Of a stretch of 58,407 nucleotides of DNA, positions 8,321-15,956 are shown piece by piece. A program made the translations under genes and the position numbers. Below the pieces are notes generated by a model that had not been told where the DNA came from, made no database searches, and worked only from the letters and a program-made list of their open reading frames with translations. Each line of letters begins with the position of its first letter. Position 1 is the first letter of the stretch. This DNA is from JANWJE01 sp044326545 (GTDB taxonomy: Bacteria; Chlamydiota; Chlamydiia; Chlamydiales; Parachlamydiaceae), in assembly GCA_044326545.1 (NCBI GenBank), contig JBIRBM010000013.1, forward strand, positions 1 to 58,407, in the 5' to 3' direction.

Positions 8321-8355
8321 TAAGAACTTGTTCAAAATCTTTGATCCGATGATTA
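8321..8355 (+). repeat. Family B repeat (copy 1)
   Basis: TAAGAACTTGTTCA then ATCTTTGATCCGATGATT. It matches the copies at 19471, 35961, 40538, 42539 and 48374. Confidence 0.7.
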
Positions 8356-8416
8356 GCATGCTTTGGGACACGAGGACGCCGCGTCAATTCAATTGAAATA
8401 GCGGACTCCTCTTGAG

Positions 8417-8680
8417 CTACTCATGGACAACCGGCTTGCCATCGCTTCCAAGAATTAATTCACCGCTGCGATTTTTTACCAAAATTTCGATTTTTCGTTC
8501 CGCATCATTGAGTCGTTTATTGCATGTTGCAATTAATTGGTCGGCTTCCTCATAAAATCTAATAGTCTCATCAAGACTCATGGTTCCTGTGTTTAGGCGT
8601 CCAAGGATCTCTTCTAGTCGCTCAAATGCAGCTTCAAAGCTAAGAGGGATATTCTCAGGATTTTTTTGATGGTCGTTCAT
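8417..8680 (-). CDS. xseB: Exodeoxyribonuclease VII small subunit
   Basis: Small subunit of exonuclease VII, which degrades single-stranded DNA from both ends together with XseA. The 87 residues contain the family pattern FEAAFERLEEILGRL, then MSLDETIRFYEEADQL and CNKRLNDAERKIEIL. Its ATG overlaps the last four bases of xseA (ATGA-type overlap), so the two are co-translated. Confidence 0.93.
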   Translation of the reverse strand: MNDHQKNPENIPLSFEAAFERLEEILGRLNTGTMSLDETIRFYEEADQLIATCNKRLNDAERKIEILVKNRSGELILGSDGKPVVHE

Positions 8681-10170
8681 TTGATGATCACTTTGTTAAT
8701 GGTAATGAGCACTTCGCCATCCGACATTAAAAGTCTCGCTTGCTGTCCTAGCTTAAGTTCAGCGGTAGAGTGTATAACGAATCTTTCTTTTTCTGCAAAT
8801 AGAATGCTATACCCTTTTTTCAACACGTTTTTTGGATTAAGAGCTTTTAAAATATCGTGGAGATGTTTGAGTTTTTGCCGTTTAGTCTCGAATTGATGAT
8901 TGGCCATTTGAAAAAGGTGATCTCTTATGAGTGTTTGATTAAAAAGATGTCGCCTTTTTCCTTGCTCTGTTTGCCACAGATGATGCAATTCTTGTTTTTT
9001 TAAGTTGATGTTTTGTCGATCGCGAGCCAGTTTTTGAATAAAATATTGCTGAAAAGAGCTTTCACAAACGGTGAAACGGTGTCGAAAGTGGGAAATGAGG
9101 TTGATTGGTTTTAAAGAAAGAGCTTGCTGAAATTTTGCTGCAATTTGGTGTCTTTTTAAATTCAAAAATTGATGGATCGCTTGTCCAAGAAGAGGCCGGC
9201 AATCATCAAGTTTTTGCATACGCCATTCAATCAAGCGATGAGGATGAGTGATGAAGGGGTGTTTCATTATCCCTTCTAAGCGGAATTGTTTTTTTTGTAT
9301 GAGATGGCTTACAGCTTGCTTAAGCCGTTTTTTCAACGTACTGAGAGATTCTAAGAGCTGCTTTTTTTCTGCCATGACAATCTCGGCTGCGGCAGAAGGT
9401 GTGGGAGCGCGAACATCTGCGACATAATCGGCGATGCAGTGGTCGGTTTCATGGCCAACAGCGCTGATGATTGGAATTTTGCTGTAATAGATGGCAGAAG
9501 CGACAATTTCTTCGTTAAACGACCAAAGATCTTCTAAGCTTCCTCCTCCTCTGCCAACGATGATCACATCAACTAACTGATGGTGATTGAATTGCTCTAT
9601 TGCTTGGGCTATTTCAAGGGCAGCCCCTTCTCCTTGTACTTTCACTGGATTGAGAATCAGGTGAAAGCCCGAAAATCTTCTTGATAAAATATGAATAATA
9701 TCTTGTATCACTGCCCCGGTAGGGCTTGTGACGACGCCGATCCTTTTAGGAAACTTGGGCAATGGTTTTTTGCGCGATTGTTTAAACCATCCTAACTGAT
9801 GCAACTTTATTTTAAGCATTTCAAGTTTTTGAAGAAGTTCTCCAAGACCCATGTAGGCAAGTTCGCGGACAACAAGTTGATAGCTTCCTTTAGGAGGATA
9901 TACATTCAGATCCCCTTTGACAATCACTTGGTCGCCTGCTTTTGGCATGATTGTTAAAAGAGAAGCATCTGCTTTAAACATGACAGCCGCTATTTGTGCT
10001 TGAGCATCTTTTATGGAAAAATAGAGGTGGCCTGAGTTTTGTGATTTAAAATTGCTAATTTCCCCTTGCAAGTAGACGCACGGAAAGGTTGATTCTAAAC
10101 TTAATTTAATGGCATTCGTAAGTTGGGAAACAGTGAGGGGAGGGGGATTTGGGGTTATGGGGTTGTTCAT
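8677..10170 (-). CDS. xseA: Exodeoxyribonuclease VII large subunit
   Basis: Catalytic subunit of exonuclease VII. An N-terminal OB-fold domain (LTVSQLTNAIK, VYLQGEISNFK) is followed by the nuclease domain with GVVTSPTGAVIQDI, IIVGRGGGSLEDLWSFNEE and ISAVGHETDHCIADYVAD, then a long helical region and a C-terminal KKGYSILF segment. At 497 residues it is slightly longer than many homologues. It overlaps xseB by four bases. The ATG at 10170 lacks a clear SD, but the N-terminus aligns with the family. Confidence 0.95.
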   Translation of the reverse strand: MNNPITPNPPPLTVSQLTNAIKLSLESTFPCVYLQGEISNFKSQNSGHLYFSIKDAQAQIAAVMFKADASLLTIMPKAGDQVIVKGDLNVYPPKGSYQLVVRELAYMGLGELLQKLEMLKIKLHQLGWFKQSRKKPLPKFPKRIGVVTSPTGAVIQDIIHILSRRFSGFHLILNPVKVQGEGAALEIAQAIEQFNHHQLVDVIIVGRGGGSLEDLWSFNEEIVASAIYYSKIPIISAVGHETDHCIADYVADVRAPTPSAAAEIVMAEKKQLLESLSTLKKRLKQAVSHLIQKKQFRLEGIMKHPFITHPHRLIEWRMQKLDDCRPLLGQAIHQFLNLKRHQIAAKFQQALSLKPINLISHFRHRFTVCESSFQQYFIQKLARDRQNINLKKQELHHLWQTEQGKRRHLFNQTLIRDHLFQMANHQFETKRQKLKHLHDILKALNPKNVLKKGYSILFAEKERFVIHSTAELKLGQQARLLMSDGEVLITINKVIIK

Positions 10171-10207
10171 ACAAAAAAGTGTTGATATTAAACTGGTTAT
10201 TAGGGCA

Positions 10208-10273
10208 TGTCTTCATATTGTTTGGTCTTTTGCACACTTTCTGACGCAGAAAGGCCCAGACAATATGAAGACA
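10208..10273. repeat. Inverted repeat between pnp and xseA
   Basis: The left arm (TGTCTTCATATTGTTTGG from 10208) is nearly the exact complement of the right arm (CCAGACAATATGAAGACA ending at 10273), with a loop of about 20 bases. It fills the 119-base gap after the pnp stop and may act as the pnp terminator or as an mRNA-stabilising hairpin; no clear U-run follows it. Confidence 0.75.
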
Positions 10274-10289
10274 AGTGTTGAGTTTTTTA

Positions 10290-12380
10290 TTAGCCTGGAA
10301 GCGCTGCTTTACGGCTTAACTTAATTTGTCCTCTTTCATTAATATCCAAGACTTTGACCATAAGGGTATCGCCTGATTTAACAAAATCATCTAAATTGGC
10401 AATTCGGTTATAATCAAATTCAGAGATGTGGCAGAGACCTTCTTTGCCAGGAAGGATTTCAACAAAGACTCCGAAAGGAGCAATTGAAGTGGCTTTTCCG
10501 GTATAAATTCGGCCAATTTCAATTTCAGCTGTTAATCCATGAATGATTGCCTTCGCTTTTTCGATGCTTTGAAGATCTGCAGCTGCAATGCTGACCAGTC
10601 CGCTATCATCGATGTCGATTTGAACCCCTGTCTGCTCAATGATCGCTCGAATTTGTTTTCCTCCAGGTCCTATCACCGTTGCAATCTTGCTAGGTTTAAT
10701 TTGAACTGTTTCGATTCGGGGAGCATAGCGGGACATTTGCGCTTTATAAGTAGGGGAAATCTCTAGCATCTTGTTTAGGATGTGAATCCGCCCTTCTTTG
10801 GCTTGTTTTAATGCCGCGCGCATAATATCAAGGGTAATTCCCTCAACCTTAATATCCATTTGGAATGCAGTAATCCCTTCATGGTCTCCTGTAATTTTAA
10901 AGTCCATGTCGCCAAGGGCATCTTCAATCCCTAAAATATCTGATAAAATACAAAATCCATTGTCCTCTAAAATAAGGCCCATTGCGATTCCGGCTACAGG
11001 ACGTTTGATGGGAACTCCCGCATCCATTAGGGCAAGGCAACCGCCGCAAACTGTTGCCATAGAGGAGGATCCGTTTGATTCTGTGATTGTCGATTCAAGG
11101 CGAATCGCGTAAGGGAATTGTTCTTTTGGTGGAAGTAAGGCTTGCAAAGCTCGCTCGGCAAGTTTTCCGTGTCCCACTTCACGACGACCGGGAGCTCCCA
11201 CTCGTCCTACCTCTCCGACCGAAAACGGCGGGAAGAAGTAGTGAAGATAAAAACGCTGGGTTCCTTCACCCTCTAAATCTTCAAAGCGCTGCCCCATGTT
11301 TTCTCCACCTAATGTGCAAACGGCAACAGCTTGCGTTTCTCCTCGTGTGAAAAGAGCGCTTCCGTGTACTCTGGGAAGGAATCCAGGTTCAATATCGATG
11401 AAGCGAATATCTGTTAACTTACGTCCATCTGAACGGATGTTTTCATTTAGAATCATTTTACGCATCATTTTCGAAGATGTGCTCTTGATCGCGTAATTCA
11501 CATCTTGTTGTGAGTAAACTGCTTCTCTATCCTTGGGGAATAATGTTGCGTTGACAGCTTGATTGACATTGGCCAATTCATCTTCCCGTTTTTGCTTTTC
11601 TCGAATACGCAATGCTTTTTCTAGAATAGGATTTGCAATCCTCTCAACTTCGTGAAAAAGATCTTTTGAGATTAGGCGTAAGGTTTCACGGTTTTTAGGT
11701 TTTCCAATCTTGGTTTGCCATTGACGTAATGTATGGCAAATCAGTTTAATGCTCTCATGACCGGCTGCTATTGCTTCTATGACTTGATCTTCGGTTAAAA
11801 AGTCGCAAAACCCTTCGATCATTAAGACTGCATCTTCAGTTCCGGCGATCATTAAATCGAGTTTGGAGGTGCGTTGCTGTTCAATTGAGGGGTTGATGAT
11901 AAATTGCCCATTTAAATAACCAACCCGGACTGCTCCAACGGGTTTGATTAAGGGAATATCAGAGATCACTAATGCGGCGGACGCTGCGCAAATCGCTAAA
12001 GGTTCAGGTGAATGAATGCCATCATAAGACCATACATAGGTAAGGACTTGGACTTCATTGTAGTATCCTTCTTCAAATAGAGGGCGCAAAGGACGATCGA
12101 TGAGACGAGAGGTTAGCGTTTCTCTTTCGGAAGGGCGTCCTTCTCTTTTAATAAAACCACTGACTGTTTTTCCAACAGAGGAAAAATTTTCTTTGTAATC
12201 AACGCGTAAAGGAAGAAAATCTGTGGCAGGGTCTTGATTAGGCGCTGCGCAAGCTGATGCAAACACCATTGTGTCCCCAGAGCGGACAACAACAGCGCCA
12301 CCTGCTTGTCGAGCAATTTTTCCTGTTTCAAATGAGATCTCTTGTCCTTGAATATTGACTGTGATTGTATCACGTTGCAT
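10290..12380 (-). CDS. pnp: Polyribonucleotide nucleotidyltransferase (PNPase)
   Basis: Phosphorolytic 3'-5' exoribonuclease for mRNA turnover. The 696 residues contain two RNase PH domains (the first from about 10, with FKRREGRP-like FIKREGRPSERE; the second with ALFTRGETQAV), the catalytic aspartates in DALGDMDFKITGD, then a KH domain (VIGPGGKQIRAI) and a C-terminal S1 domain (GRIYTGKATSIAPFGVFVEI). The length is normal. It lies downstream of rpsO on the same strand, the widely conserved rpsO-pnp order, but here with nearly 1 kb of repeat-filled spacer between them. Confidence 0.97.
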   Translation of the reverse strand: MQRDTITVNIQGQEISFETGKIARQAGGAVVVRSGDTMVFASACAAPNQDPATDFLPLRVDYKENFSSVGKTVSGFIKREGRPSERETLTSRLIDRPLRPLFEEGYYNEVQVLTYVWSYDGIHSPEPLAICAASAALVISDIPLIKPVGAVRVGYLNGQFIINPSIEQQRTSKLDLMIAGTEDAVLMIEGFCDFLTEDQVIEAIAAGHESIKLICHTLRQWQTKIGKPKNRETLRLISKDLFHEVERIANPILEKALRIREKQKREDELANVNQAVNATLFPKDREAVYSQQDVNYAIKSTSSKMMRKMILNENIRSDGRKLTDIRFIDIEPGFLPRVHGSALFTRGETQAVAVCTLGGENMGQRFEDLEGEGTQRFYLHYFFPPFSVGEVGRVGAPGRREVGHGKLAERALQALLPPKEQFPYAIRLESTITESNGSSSMATVCGGCLALMDAGVPIKRPVAGIAMGLILEDNGFCILSDILGIEDALGDMDFKITGDHEGITAFQMDIKVEGITLDIMRAALKQAKEGRIHILNKMLEISPTYKAQMSRYAPRIETVQIKPSKIATVIGPGGKQIRAIIEQTGVQIDIDDSGLVSIAAADLQSIEKAKAIIHGLTAEIEIGRIYTGKATSIAPFGVFVEILPGKEGLCHISEFDYNRIANLDDFVKSGDTLMVKVLDINERGQIKLSRKAALPG

Positions 12381-12509
12381 GAATCTATAACTCCATAAAT
12401 AAAAATATAATTAAACCCTTTTTCTTAACTCAACCCTTTTTTAGTTTATTCAGATTTTTAGATGCAGAATAAAAGAAGTTTGAGCAAAGACCATACTTTT
12501 CGATTAAAA

Positions 12510-12549
12510 TCTCACCTTAGGCACCAAGAGTGTTATTGGGGCTGAAGGT
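12510..12549. repeat. Family A repeat (copy 4)
   Basis: Reverse-oriented half: TCTCACCTTAGGCACCAAGA then GTTATTGGGGCTGAAGG, complementary to the usual right half. Confidence 0.65.
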
Positions 12550-12676
12550 CAATTAAAATGCCTTGTTTGTATTCGATGGGATCCAAACAAGAAAATGAAT
12601 CAAAAGACTGGTATGCGATGACATAGCGCACTAGTAAGTTGTTCCTTCTTAGAGAGTGTCTTATGTTTTATGCTCT

Positions 12677-12826
12677 CGAGTGTGTCCATTTTTTAGGTTT
12701 GCTTTTTGAGAGAAGCGTCATACCGCTCAATCAATTTCTCAGAAGAGCTAAAAAAAACTTCCTGCGAAATGTCTTGCGTTGTCATTTTCTTCTCTCGAAG
12801 CAAAAGCTAAAAAATAGACACACTCG
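12677..12826. repeat. Long inverted repeat, arms about 38 bp
   Basis: Left arm 12677-12715 (begins CGAGTGTGTCCATTTTTTAG) and right arm 12789-12826 (ends AAAATAGACACACTCG) are complementary with only a few mismatches or bulges, around a 73-base loop. The structure looks like a small palindromic element or a structured RNA. Confidence 0.8.
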
Positions 12827-12978
12827 GATTCCACACACATTTTCCTTGGTAGACATAAGGGTTTGGGTGCGAAACGTAGCAAAAAACGAAGCCACATCGG
12901 TTGATATGACTGAGTTTTTTTTCGTAGTTTACAGCCAAAGAGTTGTGTTTATCAAGGAAAATTTTTGTGAAATTCGAG
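12823..12978. repeat. Second long palindrome, arms about 70 bp, imperfect
   Basis: The left arm (CTCGGATTCCACACACATTT at 12823 onward) pairs with the right arm ending AAATTCGAG at 12978. Pairing continues inward (CATTTTCCTTGGTAGACA with its counterpart near 12950, then CAAAAAACGAAG with GAGTTTTTT) to a centre near ATCGGTTGAT at about 12901. It abuts the previous palindrome. Confidence 0.65.
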
Positions 12979-13036
12979 TAAAAAATCGAGATGATCATGA
13001 CGCAATGACGAAGGAGGTTTATTAGAAAAAATAAAT

Positions 13037-13066
13037 CACTCAGCTTACCTTGTGCGTAAGGTGAGT
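13037..13066. repeat. Short family A repeat (copy 5)
   Basis: CACTCAGCTTACC is followed at once by the terminus TGTGCGTAAGGTGAGT; a collapsed palindrome lacking the core. Confidence 0.6.
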
Positions 13067-13320
13067 CAATAGGCACTTGTTTCATCCCGTCTTTTGATCA
13101 TTTCGACAAGTTTTCAGAAACCCTCTAAGGAAAGAGGTGAGTTAGAAGTCAGAAAACAGGCTTCAAATTGAGGGAGGTTTTGAGGAATGTTTTCTGATTT
13201 CTATCTTTTTTCATCTCTGATTCGTAAAATTTTTTTTGACTTTTCATAGAAGGTCGTAAAATTTTGTAAAAAATGCTAGTCTTTTTAAGCAAAATAAGTT
13301 TTAAAAGAGATCTAACAAAA

Positions 13321-13341
13321 AAGGGCAGCCAAGCTGCCCTT
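13321..13341 (-). terminator. Rho-independent terminator of rpsO
   Basis: AAGGGCAGC and GCTGCCCTT form a perfect stem with a three-base loop. On the minus strand it is followed by TTTTTTG. It starts 17 bases after the rpsO stop. Confidence 0.9.
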
Positions 13342-13358
13342 TTTAGAGTTGAATCCAA

Positions 13359-13628
13359 TCAACGTCTGAGTTTTAATTTGCTAATCAGCGCTTGGTAACG
13401 CTTAGTGTCGGTTGAGTTAAGGTAGTCTAAAAGGCGACGACGCTGGCCAACTAGCTTTAGGAGAGCTAAACGAGAGCCATGATCTTTTGGCGCTCTCTTT
13501 AAATGATCTGTCAGTTCAGTGATTCGCTCTGTTAAAATAGCGATTTGAACGTCTGCCGAACCAGTATCTTTTTCATGAAGCTGGAATTTCTTTGTGATTT
13601 CTTCTTTTGTACCTTTGTCTAGAGACAT
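13359..13628 (-). CDS. rpsO: 30S ribosomal protein S15
   Basis: Binds 16S rRNA in the platform of the small subunit. The 89 residues match the family throughout: FQLHEKDTGSADVQIAILTE, ITELTDHLK, KDHGSRLALLKLVGQRRRLL and TDTKRYQALISKLKLRR. The length is exactly typical. It has its own terminator, and pnp lies downstream. Confidence 0.98.
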   Translation of the reverse strand: MSLDKGTKEEITKKFQLHEKDTGSADVQIAILTERITELTDHLKRAPKDHGSRLALLKLVGQRRRLLDYLNSTDTKRYQALISKLKLRR

Positions 13629-13830
13629 TCGGACTCCCCCGTAAGTTAAAAGCCGAAAGAATGGCTAGGTGTTGAAACTAATTAATGTAAAATACTCCTA
13701 TAATGATACCGAGAAATGGATTTATTTGCAAGGAAAAGTTTAAGAGAGGGAGTGTTAGCTTCTTGATGATCTTTGATGATTTTGTCTCGATTTTTAGCCG
13801 TTTTTTCTCGTAGACAAAGATTTTTCTTCA

Positions 13831-13877
13831 GGTATTTGACCCTTCTGGCTTACCTGAAAGCTTTCGCGTCAAATACC
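13831..13877. repeat. Stem-loop downstream of the 82-aa gene
   Basis: GGTATTTGAC at 13831 pairs perfectly with GTCAAATACC ending at 13877, around a 27-base loop containing GCTTACC and AAAGCTTTCGC fragments like family A. It starts three bases after the stop of the minus-strand gene at 13881 and could serve as its terminator. Confidence 0.6.
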
Positions 13878-13880
13878 CTA

Positions 13881-14129
13881 TTAAACTTTAGTGTCTAATA
13901 CGATTTCAATATAATCCGGGTATTTTTTTGATGGGTCTATCCGCGTGACAATTTTAAATGGAATGGTGATATTGCCTTTGTGCTTTTCCATTTGGAGTTC
14001 ATCCCAGATTTTGGCTTTTAAATCGTCTGTAGCAAGAGCCTTATCATATTTTCTTAACAGACTCTCAATGTACTCTTTTTCTTGACGAGGGATAATTTGA
14101 GTTCCATAAAAAGGGTGCTCTTTTTCCAT
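13881..14129 (-). CDS. Small conserved-looking hypothetical protein, 82 aa
   Basis: I do not recognise it. The frame is open to 14243, but the upstream part overlaps a repeat; ATG at 14129, preceded by an AGGA at good distance, gives an 82-residue acidic/basic mixed cytosolic protein (MEKEHPFYGTQ to EIVLDTKV) with a predicted helix around DKALATDDLKAKIWDELQ and a strand-rich end (ITIPFKIVTRI). No signal peptide or membrane segment. It is monocistronic between rpsO and a plus-strand operon. Confidence 0.6.
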   Translation of the reverse strand: MEKEHPFYGTQIIPRQEKEYIESLLRKYDKALATDDLKAKIWDELQMEKHKGNITIPFKIVTRIDPSKKYPDYIEIVLDTKV

Positions 14130-14154
14130 CTTTTGAATCCTAAGTGGTCTGTCA

Positions 14155-14222
14155 AACTTAAGGGCGCAAATACTCATGCAAGCCCAAAGGCTTTGGCGCA
14201 GCCAAAATGTGCACTTTGAGTT
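14155..14222. repeat. Diverged family A-like palindrome (copy 6)
   Basis: AAACTTAAGGGCGC at the left and GTGCACTTTGAGTTT at the right are partly complementary, with CAAGCCCAAAGG and CTTTGGCGCAGCC inside. It resembles family A but is weaker. It lies just upstream of the 82-aa gene and creates a spurious upstream extension of its frame. Confidence 0.45.
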
Positions 14223-14366
14223 TGAATGACTATATACTCGCAACTGGATTTAATCCTCAATATTCCTTTGATTTCGAAATCAGAAATCCTTTTTGTCCCC
14301 CTTGCTTTTTCTAGTTAAACCTGATAAATTCCTTTCTTCCCTTTAAACAACTGATTAGGATTTGAC

Positions 14367-15050
14367 ATGTATAAAGATGCGACTTATAAAAAAAAATTTG
14401 GTGATTTACAGGAATGGATGCCCTCAGTCATTGAGGCAATCAAAAAAGATTTGCGCAATGAGCATCTCAAAAAAGATGTTTTATTTGTTAAAAAATTCTT
14501 GTCGTCTAAAAATATCCATAAAGTGACGACTGAAGAGCTTGCTCAAGCGTATCATAAAGCCATTCAAGAGCAAGATCAAGGGGAAGAATTGGCAGAATTT
14601 GTCACCTCGCGCTGGCTTCTTAAAAATACAGATCTTTACGAATTTTTTGAGAAAGAATTAACAAAAATCAATCCCGATTTTGCAGCCCTTGAAGAGATTG
14701 CTCCTGTAGAAGCTTATGCTTTAATTGAAGCATCCATCCGTGATTTTGGAGCTCTTCATACCTATCTTTTTGCTGTTTTAAATTCCGTTGTTTTTCCGCA
14801 AGAGGTTTTTGAAAAGCTTAAAGCCCAAGCTCAGGAAGACCAACAGAAAGAGCGGGAGGAAATCAAAAAAAATGTTGAGCAGATGAATATTGAGCAATTG
14901 CGTAAAAATTATGAGATAGAAAATGCGCGCCTGACCGACAAGTATGAAAAAAAATTAGCAGGTATGCAAAAAAAATATACAACCGATATGGAGAACCTTA
15001 AAAAGCAAATGGCGCAATTGCAACGAAAATTGCATGAAAAGAGTGTGTAA
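14367..15050 (+). CDS. Hypothetical protein with C-terminal coiled coil, 227 aa
   Basis: Not recognised. A soluble protein without a signal peptide. Residues 1-155 look globular and helical; residues about 155-225 are highly charged with heptad-like spacing (EREEIKKNVEQMNIEQLRK, then KYEKKLAGMQKKY and LKKQMAQLQRKLHEK), indicating a coiled coil. Its stop codon directly abuts the tadA ATG, so the two are one operon. The function is unknown; it may be a lineage-specific companion of tadA in these bacteria. Confidence 0.7.
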   Translation: MYKDATYKKKFGDLQEWMPSVIEAIKKDLRNEHLKKDVLFVKKFLSSKNIHKVTTEELAQAYHKAIQEQDQGEELAEFVTSRWLLKNTDLYEFFEKELTKINPDFAALEEIAPVEAYALIEASIRDFGALHTYLFAVLNSVVFPQEVFEKLKAQAQEDQQKEREEIKKNVEQMNIEQLRKNYEIENARLTDKYEKKLAGMQKKYTTDMENLKKQMAQLQRKLHEKSV

Positions 15051-15584
15051 ATGTCGTTCCCTTTTCGGATAGTCCCTCAAACTGAAGACGAGCAATTTAT
15101 GCTCGAGGCTTTAAAAGAGGCTTGGAAGGCTTTTAAAGCAGATGAGGTTCCGGTCGGTGCTGTCCTTGTGAAAAATAACCATGTGATTGCGAGAGGCTAT
15201 AATCAAGTTGAAATGTTGAAAGATGCAACCGCTCATGCTGAAATGCTTTGCATGACTGCCGCAGAGGCTGCATGCGACAATTGGAGACTTTCGGAGACAA
15301 CCTTGTATTGCACAATTGAGCCCTGTAGTATGTGTGCAGGAGCGATGCTGCTCACTAGAGTTCCAATCTTGGTATGGGGGGCGCCTGATGTACGTCATGG
15401 TGCAAATGGCAGTTGGGTGGACTTATTTAAACCGGTTCATCCAACCCATGCAGTTCAAGTTCGCCATGGGGTGTTGGCGGAGTATTGCACTCAGATTCTT
15501 AAGAATTTTTTTCAGATCCAACGAAAAAAGAAAATGGTAAAAAAAAGAGGGTGCGATGATAGAGACAGCTTCTTCGTCGATTGA
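15051..15584 (+). CDS. tadA: tRNA-specific adenosine deaminase
   Basis: Deaminates adenosine 34 to inosine in tRNA-Arg(ACG). The zinc and catalytic signature is complete: HAE (in TAHAEMLCM) and PCSMCAGAM. VPVGAVLVKNN at the start and GAMLLTRVPILVWGA match the family. The 177-residue length is slightly long because of a charged C-terminal tail (RKKKMVKKRGCDDRD). It directly follows the coiled-coil gene and overlaps the next gene by 29 bases. The location after rpsO matches Chlamydia. Confidence 0.94.
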   Translation: MSFPFRIVPQTEDEQFMLEALKEAWKAFKADEVPVGAVLVKNNHVIARGYNQVEMLKDATAHAEMLCMTAAEAACDNWRLSETTLYCTIEPCSMCAGAMLLTRVPILVWGAPDVRHGANGSWVDLFKPVHPTHAVQVRHGVLAEYCTQILKNFFQIQRKKKMVKKRGCDDRDSFFVD

Positions 15585-15915
15585 GTGGAGGGAAGTAGAG
15601 AAGCTACTTGGGCAATTAGTTGATTTTTACAAAAGCCAATTACTTAAATGCGGTGGGCGCATTATTCCGCATCTCACTTCTGAAGATCTTTTACAGCCTA
15701 ATGATTTTAGGGAGTTAGAATTCAATCCTCATTTTCGGTATGAAGAGGGGATATTATGCGGGATTCAAACGGTTCAGATGGCCTTGCAAGCTTTAAAAAA
15801 AGAAAAAGAGGGTGCTTTACCACCCACCTTAAGCAACAAGAGCCCGAGTGAAGCTGAAGCAACGGTTTTCAAAGCCAGCGAAGGCTCTAGCCCACTAGCG
15901 GAATGTGGGCTTTAG
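15556..15915 (+). CDS. Small hypothetical protein with repeat-encoded tail
   Basis: A 119-residue frame overlapping the end of tadA. Residues 1-85 (starting MIETASSSIEW, with HLTSEDLLQPNDF) look like a genuine small cytosolic protein; a gene in this place follows tadA in Chlamydia too. From about residue 89 (GALPPTLSNKSPSEAE onward) the coding sequence is the left arm and centre of a family A palindrome (15823-15952), so the tail of about 30 residues has probably been acquired by repeat insertion, replacing the native C-terminus. An SD-like GAGGG precedes the ATG. Confidence 0.7.
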   Translation: MIETASSSIEWREVEKLLGQLVDFYKSQLLKCGGRIIPHLTSEDLLQPNDFRELEFNPHFRYEEGILCGIQTVQMALQALKKEKEGALPPTLSNKSPSEAEATVFKASEGSSPLAECGL

Positions 15916-15952
15916 CTTAAGTCGAGATAGCCCTCTTGGTGCTTAACGTGAG
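15823..15952. repeat. Large family A palindrome (copy 7)
   Basis: The left arm (CACCTTAAGCAACAAGAGCC) and right arm (CTCTTGGTGCTTAACGTGAG) are complementary; inner segments GAAGCTGAAGC and GGGCTTTAGCTTAAG also pair. It lies between convergent genes, overlaps the end of the gene at 15556, and ends 5 bases before the OTU gene stop. Confidence 0.8.
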
Positions 15953-15956
15953 AGAA

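Larger units (their letters stand above)
12381..13358. other. Repeat-filled spacer between rpsO and pnp
   Basis: About 980 bases with no gene I can support. Open frames seen here on both strands (12639-13025 plus, 12807-13085 minus) are explained by the palindromes. It holds two family A copies (12510, 13037), two long adjacent palindromes (12677-12826 and 12823-12978) and the rpsO terminator. In most bacteria rpsO and pnp are separated by about 100-250 bases. Confidence 0.6.

Noticed and set aside
12639..13085. Frames of 128 (plus) and 92 (minus) residues in the rpsO-pnp spacer
   Set aside because: They span the two long palindromes and have no SD, signal or recognisable motif.
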